Shown here: piece after piece, positions 9,504-19,990 of the stretch | Layout: each line of letters begins with the position of its first letter | Numbering within the stretch: the stretch's first letter is position 1 | From: Candidatus Minthousia equi | GTDB taxonomy: Bacteria; Bacteroidota; Bacteroidia; Bacteroidales; Bacteroidaceae | DNA length: 43,382 bases | Assembly: GCA_018065125.1 (NCBI GenBank) | Contig: JAGHTY010000095.1 | Location: forward strand, 1 to 43,382 | Direction: 5' to 3' | The notes under the pieces: model-generated | Database searches by the model: none | What the model was told of the DNA's origin: nothing | Seen by the model: only the letters and a program-made list of their open reading frames with translations | Program-made: the position numbers and the translations under genes

Positions 9504-9548
9504 CGATTGGAATACTACATCAATGACTTGGTAAATACTCCCTACTAA
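9504..9548 (+). pseudogene. Remnant of a second ftsZ-like 3' end
   Basis: Encodes RLEYYINDLVNTPY*, versus RLGNYINDLVNTPY* at 6127-6171; several differences are synonymous. Confidence 0.75.
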
Positions 9549-9562
9549 TTTTATTCTGCAAG

Positions 9563-12500
9563 ATGCTTTTCAACGACCTGCAAAATATGATATCGGAATC
9601 CCAACTAAAAGTGTTGGGATTTCTTGCCTATACTGCTAATTGCAAGGGAGGACGTTCCTTGTCTTCGTTCTGCCGTGTGTTTGACATGGATGAACTTTCT
9701 GTAAAAGCTATTATCAGAGAACTCTTTTTTAATAAACTTTTAGAGGATAGTTCAACAGTAGTTCCGGCCGAGGTGATGCCGATACTGATATGGCTTGTTG
9801 AGCATAAGCCTGAATGGATAAATGTCTATAAGGATGCTTGTGTAACTGGGAAAATATCCCCAAAGCTGGATGGGTTGGAGTTTGTTTCAGCACTATTCAG
9901 GCACGAACCAACTTTCTTGCGGAGAGAAATAACTTACGACACAGAGTTACTGCTGCCAATGTTATGTCCGCTCATAACGAACGAATTATTCCAGAAGGAA
10001 ATGTGCCTGATGCCATTTACTACTTTCCAGACATTTGTGCAGATTCTTTTACCATGGCTGTTGAAACATGATGTAGATGTGAGTGATTCGTTACTGCAGG
10101 CATGGAGTAATAATGAGAATTACAAAGAAAGGGCTGAATCAGAATGGACCATGACTTTGCTATACACTTATTTTGCAAAAGGCTATTTGCCAGAGAATAG
10201 TTATTTGCCAGACACCTGGCATAGGTGGGTTGTTGATGGTACGGAATATTTGAAAGAAGGATGTTATACAAAAGCCTGCTCAAACTTTCAAAAGGCTTTG
10301 GTAGGAAAGCAGAAAAATGTATTCTTCGATGATTATATATGTAATTATCTCTATGCCATATCACTTATTCTATATGACAATAGTGATAATAGGTTTAAGT
10401 TGTATGATATAGCAGGTTTGTCGTCGTTTAGAATGAAGACAGAGGCTCTGCCTTTGAAATTGCTGGCTACCTATTATAAAGACAGCAGGCATGTTGTTGA
10501 TAATGTTACATTGCGAACCTTCTGTGAAAGAGCGCTGGCATCTCGTGCGCAGGGATGGTTGCAAATTGCACTTGTCTTGAGTAAGGTGATGAGAAGAAAC
10601 TATGGAATAAACAACCAGAACGTTTCAATTCCTAATCTGTGGATATTAAGGCATGAATGTGCCATTGAAGCAACTCCCTTTATTTCTCGCATTCACCCAA
10701 ATCCTGATATAGACAGTCAGGTTTCATATATCCGTGTTCCTGCTGTGGCGTCGAATAATAAACCTGCTGCCGAAACAACAACAGAAACGTCGCTTGTCTA
10801 TGTTATAAACACGGATTGTAAGTTGTATCCATGTGTTAAATCCGAAAATAATACAACAGGGGAATTTTCATTAAGGGAAATACCTGTTATCGACTATATG
10901 AGGGGCAAGATTGGTACAAGGAACGCGACTGATGTTGACAGGCAGATATGGAGTGCATGGAAAGCATCAGGTTATAGGTTTGTTCTTGACAAGATATTGC
11001 CAATGTTAAGTAACAATGGTAAACTCTATACATCTATATCTGGGGCCTTTTCGCCTTCCAGGGCTGTTTTCTTTACCCCATATATCGAGGTGCTCGAAAG
11101 TAAAGTTGGGTTTAGGGTTGTCTCGAACATAAGCAAGGCAGAAATTTCAGCTTCAGGATATGTTATATGCAAAGTAACTGACGGACGGGTGCTATATACA
11201 ACAATATCAGATTCTGCAAAGAACTTATTGCAACAGATTCTCTCTGATACGGAATATGCTTCTTTGTATGAGGAGCGTTTGCATCAATTATGTCTAGGGC
11301 TAAAGGATGAGATTGAGGTTAGGGGTGATATTTATGCGGCTGGTTGTACACCGGTTACAATAACGGGTAGTTCAAGACTCACAATAACAGTGTTTGAAAA
11401 GAGAAAGAATGTCAAGACATCAAGAATAATATCGATTCTGGCAAATCCGATTGATGGTGTGGTACACAATCTATATCCTGGCGAAGGCAGTGAAATGGTT
11501 CAAGCGGTGGTTGATGGCCAAAGGATACATGTTCAGCGCAATATGGATGGTGAACGGGTGAACATAGGAAAACTATATGATTATTTTCAAAAGGTAGGCT
11601 GTTCTGTACACTTCATATCCGATAATTTAAGAAACTATAGTATTGAGATTGACAAACTGCTTCTTTTGATGGAGTTTGTTTCAGAGAATAGTGATAACTA
11701 TGCATTATCATGGCAATGTGCAAGGTTAAATGTTAAGGAACTAAACAAGAAAGATATCAGAATCAACGTAAAGCAAAAAGAAAACTGGCTGGAACTGGAG
11801 GGGGATGTGGTAGTAAACAACGACTGCATGATAAACATACGTGATTTCTTTAGTGGGGTTTTGTCGCAGAATGGGCGTTTTATACAAATTGATGAAGGCA
11901 ATTATGTGATGGTTCAGGATAAGTTACGAGACGAGTTAAAGAAGATTTCATCGGCATTTAATGATAGCGGACACAAACTGAAGGCTTCAAAGCTGGCTGC
12001 AACACTAGTCTCGGATGCGATTGCTGACTTGGCAAATGAAGCAAATATCGACTTCTTGCTGAAAAGCAAGGAGAAAATAGAAGAATCAAAGAATATAGTC
12101 TTTGATATTCCTGAATCATTGAATGCACACCTGCGTACTTACCAGAACGAGGGTTTTCAGTGGATGTCGCGCCTGGCTCATTGGGGGGCAGGAGCATGCC
12201 TGGCTGATGATATGGGACTGGGAAAGACATTGCAGTCAATAACATTCATGCTTTCTCGTGCAGAAGAAGGTGCATCGCTGGTAGTTGCTCCTGCTTCTGT
12301 GGCAAAGAACTGGGAGAATGAAATCAACCGATTTGCACCAATACTGAAGACTCATATACTAAATTCAACGAAAGCAAAAGATGACATTATTCAGAATGTC
12401 GGAGCAAAAGATGTACTGATTGTAACCTATGGCTTGATTGTTTCACAGGTTCCAAAACTGAAGGAAAAACAGTGGTGTGTTATTTGTTTGGATGAGGCTC

Positions 12501-13510
12501 ATACAATTAAAAATAAGTCGACCAAAACATCTTCGGCTGTAATGGAGTTGCAGAGCCTTTATAAACTAGCGCTTACTGGAACTCCTATACAGAATAACTT
12601 GAGTGAATTGTGGAATATATTTCAGTTTACCAACCCAGGACTACTAGGAAGTTTTGAGCAGTTTAAGACGAAGTATGCAAACCCAATAATGAATACGCAA
12701 GACCTTGATCGCTAGGAATTGCTAAAAAGGATCATAGCACCATTTATGATGCGCCGAACAAAGATGGAAGTTGCAAAAGAGTTGCCTTGTAAAAATGAAG
12801 AAACTATTCTGGTGAATTTAGGCGAAGGCGAAATGGAAGCCTATGAGTATATAAGGATTAAAGCACAGGAAAAGGCGGCAAAGGCAAAAGAGGATAAGGG
12901 AAATAAAGCTAATATTGATATATTGTCGGAGATTACCAAGTTACGACTGGCTGCATGCGACATTAAACTTCAAAACGCCAGTTGGAATGGTTCTTCATCG
13001 AAGATAATGGCATTTGAATCACTTGTTAACGGAATACTAAGTACTGAAGAGTCTCCACAAATCCTTGTGTTTAGTCAGTTCACCTCATTCCTAAAGATGA
13101 TTGAGCGTAAAATTAAAGAAAAGGAAATAAAGTATCTGTATTTAGATGGAACAACAACAATAAAGCAAAGAGCCAATCTTGTAGATCAATTTCAAGGAGG
13201 GAAGGTGTCGGTGTTTCTGATAAGTCTTCAGGCTGGTGGTGTGGGACTAAATCTCACGGCTGCCAACCACGTGATACTGCTTGATCCGTGGTGGAATCCT
13301 GCTATAGAACAACAAGCTGTGGATCGTGCATATCGAATTGGTCAACACCGCGATGTGACCATTCATCATTTGATTTCGTGCAATACGATTGAGGAAAAGA
13401 TTGTCAGACTGCAACAAACCAAAAACGACATGGCAACGGCCTTGCTGACAGGACAAGAACTTGGCTGTAATGTTACTTATGACGAAATGCGTGAACTGAT
13501 AATGCGATAA
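9563..13510 (+). pseudogene. SNF2-family helicase interrupted by in-frame TAG at 12713-12715
   Basis: ADDMGLGKTLQSITFML, LDEAHTIKNKSTK, ALTGTPIQNNLSELW, then after TAG ELLKRIIAPFMMRRTK, LQAGGVGLNLTAANHVILLDPWWNPAIEQQAVDRAYRIGQ, same frame. Confidence 0.85.
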
Positions 13511-13530
13511 TACGAACAAATTTAAATACT

Positions 13531-14421
13531 ATGGAACAGAAAGTGAATTTACCCTTTTGCAAGATTGAGGAGAAGAACCTGCCTTTTGTGTATGGAGAGT
13601 TTGCCTGTAAGGATGGAACCTATAAGAAAGGCTACTTCTTTGTGGATTCGGGTGCACAGCAGAACTTGTTTAATGAATTTGCCGTGCAGTTTATCGATGA
13701 GAACTGTTTTACTGGTAAACAGCATAATCTTACTGCGCTAGACAACAAGGGAGAAAAGACGGAATCGGTTAACCTGAACTTCAGACTGAATGGCGAGAAC
13801 CTGACAGATGAGTTCTGTATTACTCACAACATAAATTTCTATTCCTTCTTTGAGGCACACTGTGTGATTGGTATCTTGGGAATGAAATTCCTGGTAAAGC
13901 ATGGGCTAATTGTGGATTTCGAGAAAAGATGCCTTCGTACATACGAGAACGAAAGTCTCGACTTCTCTGAAATGGATTACTGCATGCCAATGCAATATGG
14001 TTTCGAGACCTATGGAATACCTATTGTAGGCATCCTGAATGGAGAGAAACAGTTTCTGTGTGTGGCGGATACTGGTTGCAATATAAGCACGTTTGCCCAG
14101 AAAACCGCCGAGGAAGGATTCTTGAAGTATGAATTAACCAACGAGGTATTCAAGAAAATGATGGTATCGGGAACTGTCATGACACGCGGAGCACATGCCA
14201 CACTTCCTCTGTTTAGCATGACCGACAACGAGGAGAGATTTAAAATCGTTGAGGTGAGCGATACTGTAAACATCATGATGGATAGGGATTATTTTTCTAC
14301 AAACAGTAATGATGAGATTACACCAATCTGTGGAGCAATAGGTGTGAAGTTTATGCTGGCACACAAGTGGATTCTGGATTTTGAACACATGGTGATTTAT
14401 TCTAGAAAAACAAGTAAGTAA
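13531..14421 (+). CDS. Retropepsin-like aspartyl protease family protein, two DSG/DTG motifs
   Basis: YFFVDSGAQQNLFNEF and FLCVADTGCNISTFAQK. Confidence 0.6.
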   Translation: MEQKVNLPFCKIEEKNLPFVYGEFACKDGTYKKGYFFVDSGAQQNLFNEFAVQFIDENCFTGKQHNLTALDNKGEKTESVNLNFRLNGENLTDEFCITHNINFYSFFEAHCVIGILGMKFLVKHGLIVDFEKRCLRTYENESLDFSEMDYCMPMQYGFETYGIPIVGILNGEKQFLCVADTGCNISTFAQKTAEEGFLKYELTNEVFKKMMVSGTVMTRGAHATLPLFSMTDNEERFKIVEVSDTVNIMMDRDYFSTNSNDEITPICGAIGVKFMLAHKWILDFEHMVIYSRKTSK

Positions 14422-14436
14422 TAAAACATAATTGCA

Positions 14437-15504
14437 ATGAGAATTACAAAAGAATTAGAAGCTTTGCTGAAGATAGAAGAGAATATCTTCGAGCTACAAG
14501 AGAATACAATCCTTCATTATCTGGTACATTACGCTGCACCATATACAGGAAGTGGTGAATACATGATACCTGCAGGTGTTAGATTTGCGCTATATGGCCC
14601 AATGAGAGCAGATGCATGGTATTGGTATATGGATATGGTAGAGGAAAATGATATACTCGTGAAACAGATATTTGAGCATGAGAAAGTACAGTATCCAGAA
14701 CTGGCAGATCGCTTAAGCGCTTTTACTTTCTACATCACAAAAGATGAACTGGAGAAACTAAATCTCAAGTTTGTTGCAGGAAGCAGAAAAAGACTTCGTG
14801 ATAGCATCGGGATACTAAGGGGTGAACCACTTTATTACCCCAAACTGCTGGGCCTGACAAACTTTTATAATTTAACTCCGCTGAAAGGGACAAAATATGT
14901 TGAATCTCTTCCTGCCGACAAGGTTAGTGAGGTAAGAGGCCTTATGTTTACCCCTAAATCACCAGATTTTGCGCCTTGTTCTGTAAGAGAGGTTGCCGAA
15001 GAGTGTAACTGGATTCATATAGCCAATCTGCAGGAATATGATAACAAAACATTTCAGACAATCAAAGCATGTTATAGGCAGGCAATGGAAGATGGATTAT
15101 GTGAGGCTGTAAACATTCTGGGGGTGTTGGCTTGTAATTATGAACGTGACGACGAAGAGGGTATCAGACTTTTGAAACAGGCAGTATCCATGGGGTCGCA
15201 GAATGCGATGCTGAATTTGTTTACTGTATATTGGAGCAATATAGATAAATATGATGAGGCCATTGCATTACTGCAGGAGGTTGAAGGAAAACAGAATCCT
15301 TCATTGAAATGCCTGTACAATCTGGCATATCTTTATTATATAGGAAAGGACTGCCCCCACAATACAATAGAGAAGGACGTAGAGCGTTCAAAAGAAATAC
15401 TGACGAGAATAATTAATTATGACCCTTCAAGAATATGTGGCGAGGGGGAAACAGAGATACCAGCGGTAGCCGGTAGATTCATGGATTTTATTTTGGAGCA
15501 CTAG
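14437..15504 (+). CDS. Sel1/TPR-like repeat protein
   Basis: CEAVNILGVLACNYERDDEEGIRLLKQAVSMGSQNAMLNLFTVYW...CLYNLAYLYYIGKD. Confidence 0.5.
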   Translation: MRITKELEALLKIEENIFELQENTILHYLVHYAAPYTGSGEYMIPAGVRFALYGPMRADAWYWYMDMVEENDILVKQIFEHEKVQYPELADRLSAFTFYITKDELEKLNLKFVAGSRKRLRDSIGILRGEPLYYPKLLGLTNFYNLTPLKGTKYVESLPADKVSEVRGLMFTPKSPDFAPCSVREVAEECNWIHIANLQEYDNKTFQTIKACYRQAMEDGLCEAVNILGVLACNYERDDEEGIRLLKQAVSMGSQNAMLNLFTVYWSNIDKYDEAIALLQEVEGKQNPSLKCLYNLAYLYYIGKDCPHNTIEKDVERSKEILTRIINYDPSRICGEGETEIPAVAGRFMDFILEH

Positions 15505-15600
15505 GTTTTAGTTGAAGTGGGAAAAATCTAATTTTTTTATTTCCATGAACGTAGAGTTCGTAATATTTGTGTATTTTTGCTTTTGTAATTAGAAAAAGAA

Positions 15601-15948
15601 ATGAAAATATTAAATACGATAATAAAGAAGGTATGCTCGATTTACGGTAACATGACGAAAGAGCGTAAGAAAACTGCAGCTAAGATTATCATAGCTTTGA
15701 TGTGTTTTGGACTAGGAGTATGGGCAGGAAGAAGTTTTTCTGTCAGAAGCACTACTGCTCCTCTTTACGAGTACATGCATGAACAAGGTGTTAAAGTCAA
15801 GGCATTTGAAAGATATTATAATGCCACGGAACATCTGCTGGATATACTTCAGGATTCTACAAACTGGATAGAGTGGATGGATAAAGATGATTATTATGCA
15901 GCAGTATATGGAGTTACCAAACTGTACGAAAAAACTAAAGAACAGTGA
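15601..15948 (+). CDS. Small membrane-anchored hypothetical protein
   Basis: Single hydrophobic segment AAKIIIALMCFGLGVWAG; preceded by -7 box TATTTTTG 15572-15579. Confidence 0.5.
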   Translation: MKILNTIIKKVCSIYGNMTKERKKTAAKIIIALMCFGLGVWAGRSFSVRSTTAPLYEYMHEQGVKVKAFERYYNATEHLLDILQDSTNWIEWMDKDDYYAAVYGVTKLYEKTKEQ

Positions 15949-16007
15949 TGACTCACTTAAGTAACAGTCCCAAACACTTGAAAGCAAACTTTCGTTGTTT
16001 GAGACTG

Positions 16008-16033
16008 TTAATCTTTGTGATCCCGATGGGATT
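16008..16033 (-). repeat. Duplicate of tRNA-Arg 3' end
   Basis: TTAATCTTTGTGATCCCGATGGGATT, identical to 16119-16144, with a related hairpin next to each copy. Confidence 0.8.
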
Positions 16034-16128
16034 AAATATCCCATAGCCTGCCACTGGCAGTCTATCAAATCTTAAAAGACCCAAACATTAGAAAGTAAAC
16101 TTTCCATGTTTAGGCCTTTTAATCTTTG

Positions 16129-16202
16129 TGATCCCGATGGGATTCAAACCCATGACCTTCAGAACCGGAATCTGACGCTCTATTCAGCTAAGCTACGGGA
16201 CC
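16129..16202 (-). tRNA. tRNA-Arg(CCG)
   Basis: Reverse complement GGTCCCGTAGCTTAGCTGAATAGAGCGTCAGATTCCGGTTCTGAAGGTCATGGGTTTGAATCCCATCGGGATCA; anticodon loop TTCCGGT; acceptor pairs with one G-U. Confidence 0.92.
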
Positions 16203-16239
16203 AATGTGTGATGTGGATGCAAAGGTAATACTTTTGTGT

Positions 16240-16309
16240 AAAAGTTTAAAGGTTTAAGGGTTTAAATGTGTAAAAGACTACAGACAACAGACTACAGACA
16301 ACAGACTAT
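16240..16309. repeat. Composite TTTAAA / GACAACA array
   Basis: AAAGTTTAAAGGTTTAAGGGTTTAAATG...GACTACAGACAACAGACTACAGACAACAGAC. Confidence 0.7.
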
Positions 16310-16508
16310 GGGGGTGAGTTTGATTTTTCATTATAATTATTCATTATTAATTATTCATTGTTTCCTTCCTCTTCTTCCAAAATGAAAGAAAAATATGCGG
16401 AAAAGGTAACAAATTTCTAAAAATATTAGGCATTTAATGAAATATATTTTACCTTTGCGGCTCAAAACCTATAAAAATATAAGAATTCAATAAAAAGGAT
16501 AGATAAAA

Positions 16509-17546
16509 ATGAGCACACTCATTAAACCTGAAAACTATACTCCATTGGTTGACCCAAAGCAAACCGAGTTGGCCATTAAGCAGATAAAGGAGTTTTTCCA
16601 GAGTAACCTTTCTACTGCATTGCGTTTGCGCCGTGTAACTGCTCCTTTGTTTGTGTTAAGAGGATTGGGTATCAATGATGACCTGAATGGCGTGGAACGT
16701 GCCGTAAACTTCCCAATCAAGTGCCTGGGCGATGCCCGTGCCGAGATGGTTCATTCATTGGCAAAGTGGAAGCGCCTTACCTTGGCAGAGTATGAGGTAG
16801 AGCCAGGCTATGGCATCTATACTGATATGAACGCCATCCGTGCAGATGAGGATTTGGATAATATCCATTCACTATATGTTGACCAGTGGGACTGGGAGCG
16901 TGTTATCCGCAAGGAAGACCGCACCATTGCTTTCCTGAAGAAGGTGGTTCGCAGCATTTATGATGCCATGCGCCGCACAGAATATCTGGTATGGGAAAGC
17001 TATCCACAAATTAAGCCTATCCTGCCAGAGGAAATCTTCTTCATTCACTCTGAGGAATTGCTGAAGATGTATCCAGACAAAACTCCAAAGGAGCGTGAGG
17101 ACATCATTACCCGCGAGTATGGTGCTGTGTTCATCATGGGTATCGGTGGTAAGTTGGCAGATGGTAAGGAGCATGATTTGCGTGCACCAGACTATGACGA
17201 CTGGACTACCATTGGCGAGAATGGATTGGCAGGATTGAATGGCGACTTGCTGGTATGGAATGACGTGCTGGGACGTGCATTGGAACTGTCTTCTATGGGT
17301 ATCCGTGTTGACAAGGAAGCTTTGCTGCGCCAGCTGGAACTGACCGGAAAGGAAGACCGCAAGGAACTTTATTTCCACAAGCGCTTGCTGGATGATACTT
17401 TGCCATTGAGCGTAGGTGGTGGTATTGGCCAGAGCCGTTTGTGTATGTTCTTGCTTCGTAAGGCACACATTGGTGAGATTCAGTCAAGTATCTGGCCAGA
17501 TGATATGCGCAAGGAATGCCACGAGGCAGGGTTTAGTCTTTTGTAA
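16509..17546 (+). CDS. asnA: Aspartate--ammonia ligase
   Basis: Full-length match by recognition: RLRRVTAPLFVLRGLGINDDLNGVERAVNFP, GGGIGQSRLCMFLLRKAHIGEIQSSIWPDDM. Confidence 0.97.
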   Translation: MSTLIKPENYTPLVDPKQTELAIKQIKEFFQSNLSTALRLRRVTAPLFVLRGLGINDDLNGVERAVNFPIKCLGDARAEMVHSLAKWKRLTLAEYEVEPGYGIYTDMNAIRADEDLDNIHSLYVDQWDWERVIRKEDRTIAFLKKVVRSIYDAMRRTEYLVWESYPQIKPILPEEIFFIHSEELLKMYPDKTPKEREDIITREYGAVFIMGIGGKLADGKEHDLRAPDYDDWTTIGENGLAGLNGDLLVWNDVLGRALELSSMGIRVDKEALLRQLELTGKEDRKELYFHKRLLDDTLPLSVGGGIGQSRLCMFLLRKAHIGEIQSSIWPDDMRKECHEAGFSLL

Positions 17547-17547
17547 T

Positions 17548-17595
17548 GACAACAGACAACGGACAACAGACAACAGTCTTTGCGACTTTGTGACT
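17548..17595. repeat. GACAACR 7-bp-period array after asnA
   Basis: GACAACAGACAACGGACAACAGACAACAGTCTTTGCGACTTTGTGACT. Confidence 0.85.
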
Positions 17596-17605
17596 AAAAA
17601 ATATC

Positions 17606-17639
17606 CCTCCGCAGGTTTTAGACTTGCGGAGGTTTTTTT
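17606..17639 (+). terminator. Intrinsic terminator after asnA
   Basis: CCTCCGCA...TGCGGAGG followed by T7. Confidence 0.85.
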
Positions 17640-17733
17640 ATGCACAAAACAAGAAAGCACGGAAAACATTGGGAAATGTGAGGAGTTTATTGTAAATTTG
17701 TGCGATTTTTAACCCCTAACACAAATACTATCA

Positions 17734-19944
17734 ATGAAAAGAAAGACAATGTGGGCTTGGGCCCTTTCTGCCACAATGTTGGTATGTGGCAGCGCTTCGG
17801 CACAGCAAACCAATCCGCTGCTGCAGAACGAAGCAAAAATCACAGAGATTATCAAGAGCATGACCTTGGAGGAAAAGGTTAACATGCTGCACGGCAAACA
17901 CATGTTCTCATCTGCAGGCGTTGAGCGTTTGGGCATTGCAGACATAGAGTATGCCGATGGTCCTTTCGGTATCCGCGAGGAAATGGAACCTCATTCTTGG
18001 AATTCAATCAACCTGAAGACCGACTATGCAACCTTCTTCCCAACAGGTTCGGCACTTGCTGCTACCTGGAGTCCTGAAGTTGCCTATCAGTATGGCAAGG
18101 GCATGGCTATCGAGGCTCGCTTGCGTGGTAAGGATATGATCCTTGGTCCTTCAATCAACATTCAGCGCCTTCCTACCGGTGGTCGTACTTACGAATATCT
18201 GAGCGAAGACCCATTGCTGAGCGGTGAACTGGCAGTGGCTTATACATTGGGTTCGCAGGATAACAATGAGGCTGTATGCCTGAAGCACTATGCCCTGAAC
18301 AACCAAGAGAACGAGCGTGGTATTGTTAATGTTAATGTATCGGAGCGTGCCATGCGCGAAATTTATCTTACCCCATTTGAGATGGCTGTAAAACGTGGTA
18401 ATGCCTACGGCGTGATGGCTGCATATAATAAGGTATGGGGCAAGTGGTGTAGTGAAAACGATATTCTGCAGAATCAGATTCTGCGTAATGAATGGGGCTT
18501 TAGAGGTATCATCATTTCCGACTGGGGTGGTACACACTCTACCGTTGGTGCATCAGTAGGTGGACTTGACGTTGAAATGCCAGGAGCACAGTATATGGGT
18601 CAGGCACTGATTGATTCTGTTAACAGTGGTGCTGTTCCTATGGAGGTAATCGATGCAAAGGTTCGTAACCTGCTGCGTGTTCGTTTTGCTATTCCTGCTG
18701 TTCCAAAAGAGGTGGCAAATACCCAGATGACTTCTCAGCCTGCAACTCAGCAGATTGCCTATCAGGTAGCATCAAAGAGCATTGTTTTGTTGAAGAACGA
18801 AGGTTTGCTGCCTATTCAGAAGAACGTAAAGAATATCGTTGTGATTGGTCACAATGCTACCCGCAAGATGGCTTTGGGTGGTGTAGGTGCAGGTGTAAAG
18901 ACCCTGTATGAAATTACTCCATTGGAAGGTTTGCAGAAGGCATTGAAGGGCAAGGCAAAGATAAAGTATGCTGTTGGCTATGAACCAGCACCTAGAGCTC
19001 GCCGTGGTGAGACTGTTGACATGGATGCCTACAACAAGAAGATGGAAACCCTGAAGAAAGAGGCTGTTGCTATGGCAAAGAAGGCCGACTTGGTTATCTT
19101 CATTGGTGGTGACAACCGTGAAGTTGAGACCGAGGGCTCTGACCGTAAGACCATTGAATTGCCATTTGGTCAGGATCAGTTGCTGGAGGCAATCTCTGCT
19201 GTTAACTCAAAGCTGGTTACCATTATGGTTGCAGGTGCGCCAGTTGATTTGCGTACTGTAAATAAGGTATCGTCAAGCTTGGTATATTCTTGGTTCAATG
19301 GTTCAGAGGGCGGTAATGCACTGGCTGATGTACTGACGGGCAAGATTGCTCCTTCTGGCAAGTTGCCATTTACATTGCCTGTTAAGCTTGAGGATTCTCC
19401 TGCCTATGCACTGGGTGTTTATCCACAGAAGGGTGGTGAAGCTGGTGCCGATGTATTCGTTGACCTGGTAAACCGCAGCAATTTCAAGGCAGAGCGTAAG
19501 TCAGAGGCAGACTATTCAGAGGGTATCCTGGTAGGTTATCGCTGGTACAATACCAAGAATGTAAAGCCTATGTATCCATTCGGCTATGGTTTGTCATATG
19601 TTCCATTTACCTATGCTAACGCTAAGGCAGAGGTGAAGGAAAGCAACTTGGTTGTAAGTTTCTCGCTGACCAATGGTGGCAATCAGGAAGCAGAAGAAGT
19701 TGCTCAGGTTTATGTTGCTCGTCCTGAGTCAAAGGTAGAACGTCCTAAGAACGAACTGAAGGGTTTCCAGCGTGTAGCACTGAAGGCTGGTGAAACAAAG
19801 CAGGTAACCATTACCATTCCATTGGAGCACTTGCGTCACTGGAACGATTTCCAGCACCAGTGGAACGTAGAAAAGGGTAAGGCTGTTATCTATGTGGGTG
19901 GTTCTTCACTCGACCTTCCTATTAACTGTGAAGTAAATATCTAA
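17734..19944 (+). CDS. GH3 family beta-glucosidase, secreted
   Basis: Signal peptide; MTLEEKVNMLHG, GPSINIQRLPTGGRTYEYLSEDP, IISDWGGTH, C-terminal fibronectin-III-like region. Confidence 0.93.
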   Translation: MKRKTMWAWALSATMLVCGSASAQQTNPLLQNEAKITEIIKSMTLEEKVNMLHGKHMFSSAGVERLGIADIEYADGPFGIREEMEPHSWNSINLKTDYATFFPTGSALAATWSPEVAYQYGKGMAIEARLRGKDMILGPSINIQRLPTGGRTYEYLSEDPLLSGELAVAYTLGSQDNNEAVCLKHYALNNQENERGIVNVNVSERAMREIYLTPFEMAVKRGNAYGVMAAYNKVWGKWCSENDILQNQILRNEWGFRGIIISDWGGTHSTVGASVGGLDVEMPGAQYMGQALIDSVNSGAVPMEVIDAKVRNLLRVRFAIPAVPKEVANTQMTSQPATQQIAYQVASKSIVLLKNEGLLPIQKNVKNIVVIGHNATRKMALGGVGAGVKTLYEITPLEGLQKALKGKAKIKYAVGYEPAPRARRGETVDMDAYNKKMETLKKEAVAMAKKADLVIFIGGDNREVETEGSDRKTIELPFGQDQLLEAISAVNSKLVTIMVAGAPVDLRTVNKVSSSLVYSWFNGSEGGNALADVLTGKIAPSGKLPFTLPVKLEDSPAYALGVYPQKGGEAGADVFVDLVNRSNFKAERKSEADYSEGILVGYRWYNTKNVKPMYPFGYGLSYVPFTYANAKAEVKESNLVVSFSLTNGGNQEAEEVAQVYVARPESKVERPKNELKGFQRVALKAGETKQVTITIPLEHLRHWNDFQHQWNVEKGKAVIYVGGSSLDLPINCEVNI

Positions 19945-19950
19945 AAATAA

Positions 19951-19983
19951 AAAATCCCGGTTCCATTTGGAATCGGGATTTTT
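19951..19983. terminator. Bidirectional intrinsic terminator
   Basis: AAAAATCCCGGTTCCATTTGGAATCGGGATTTTTG between convergent genes. Confidence 0.85.
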
Positions 19984-19990
19984 GTTTATG

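Noticed and set aside
6919-15504. Mobile element (IS, transposon, integrase)
   Set aside because: No transposase, integrase or relaxase motifs were seen in any ORF of the window.
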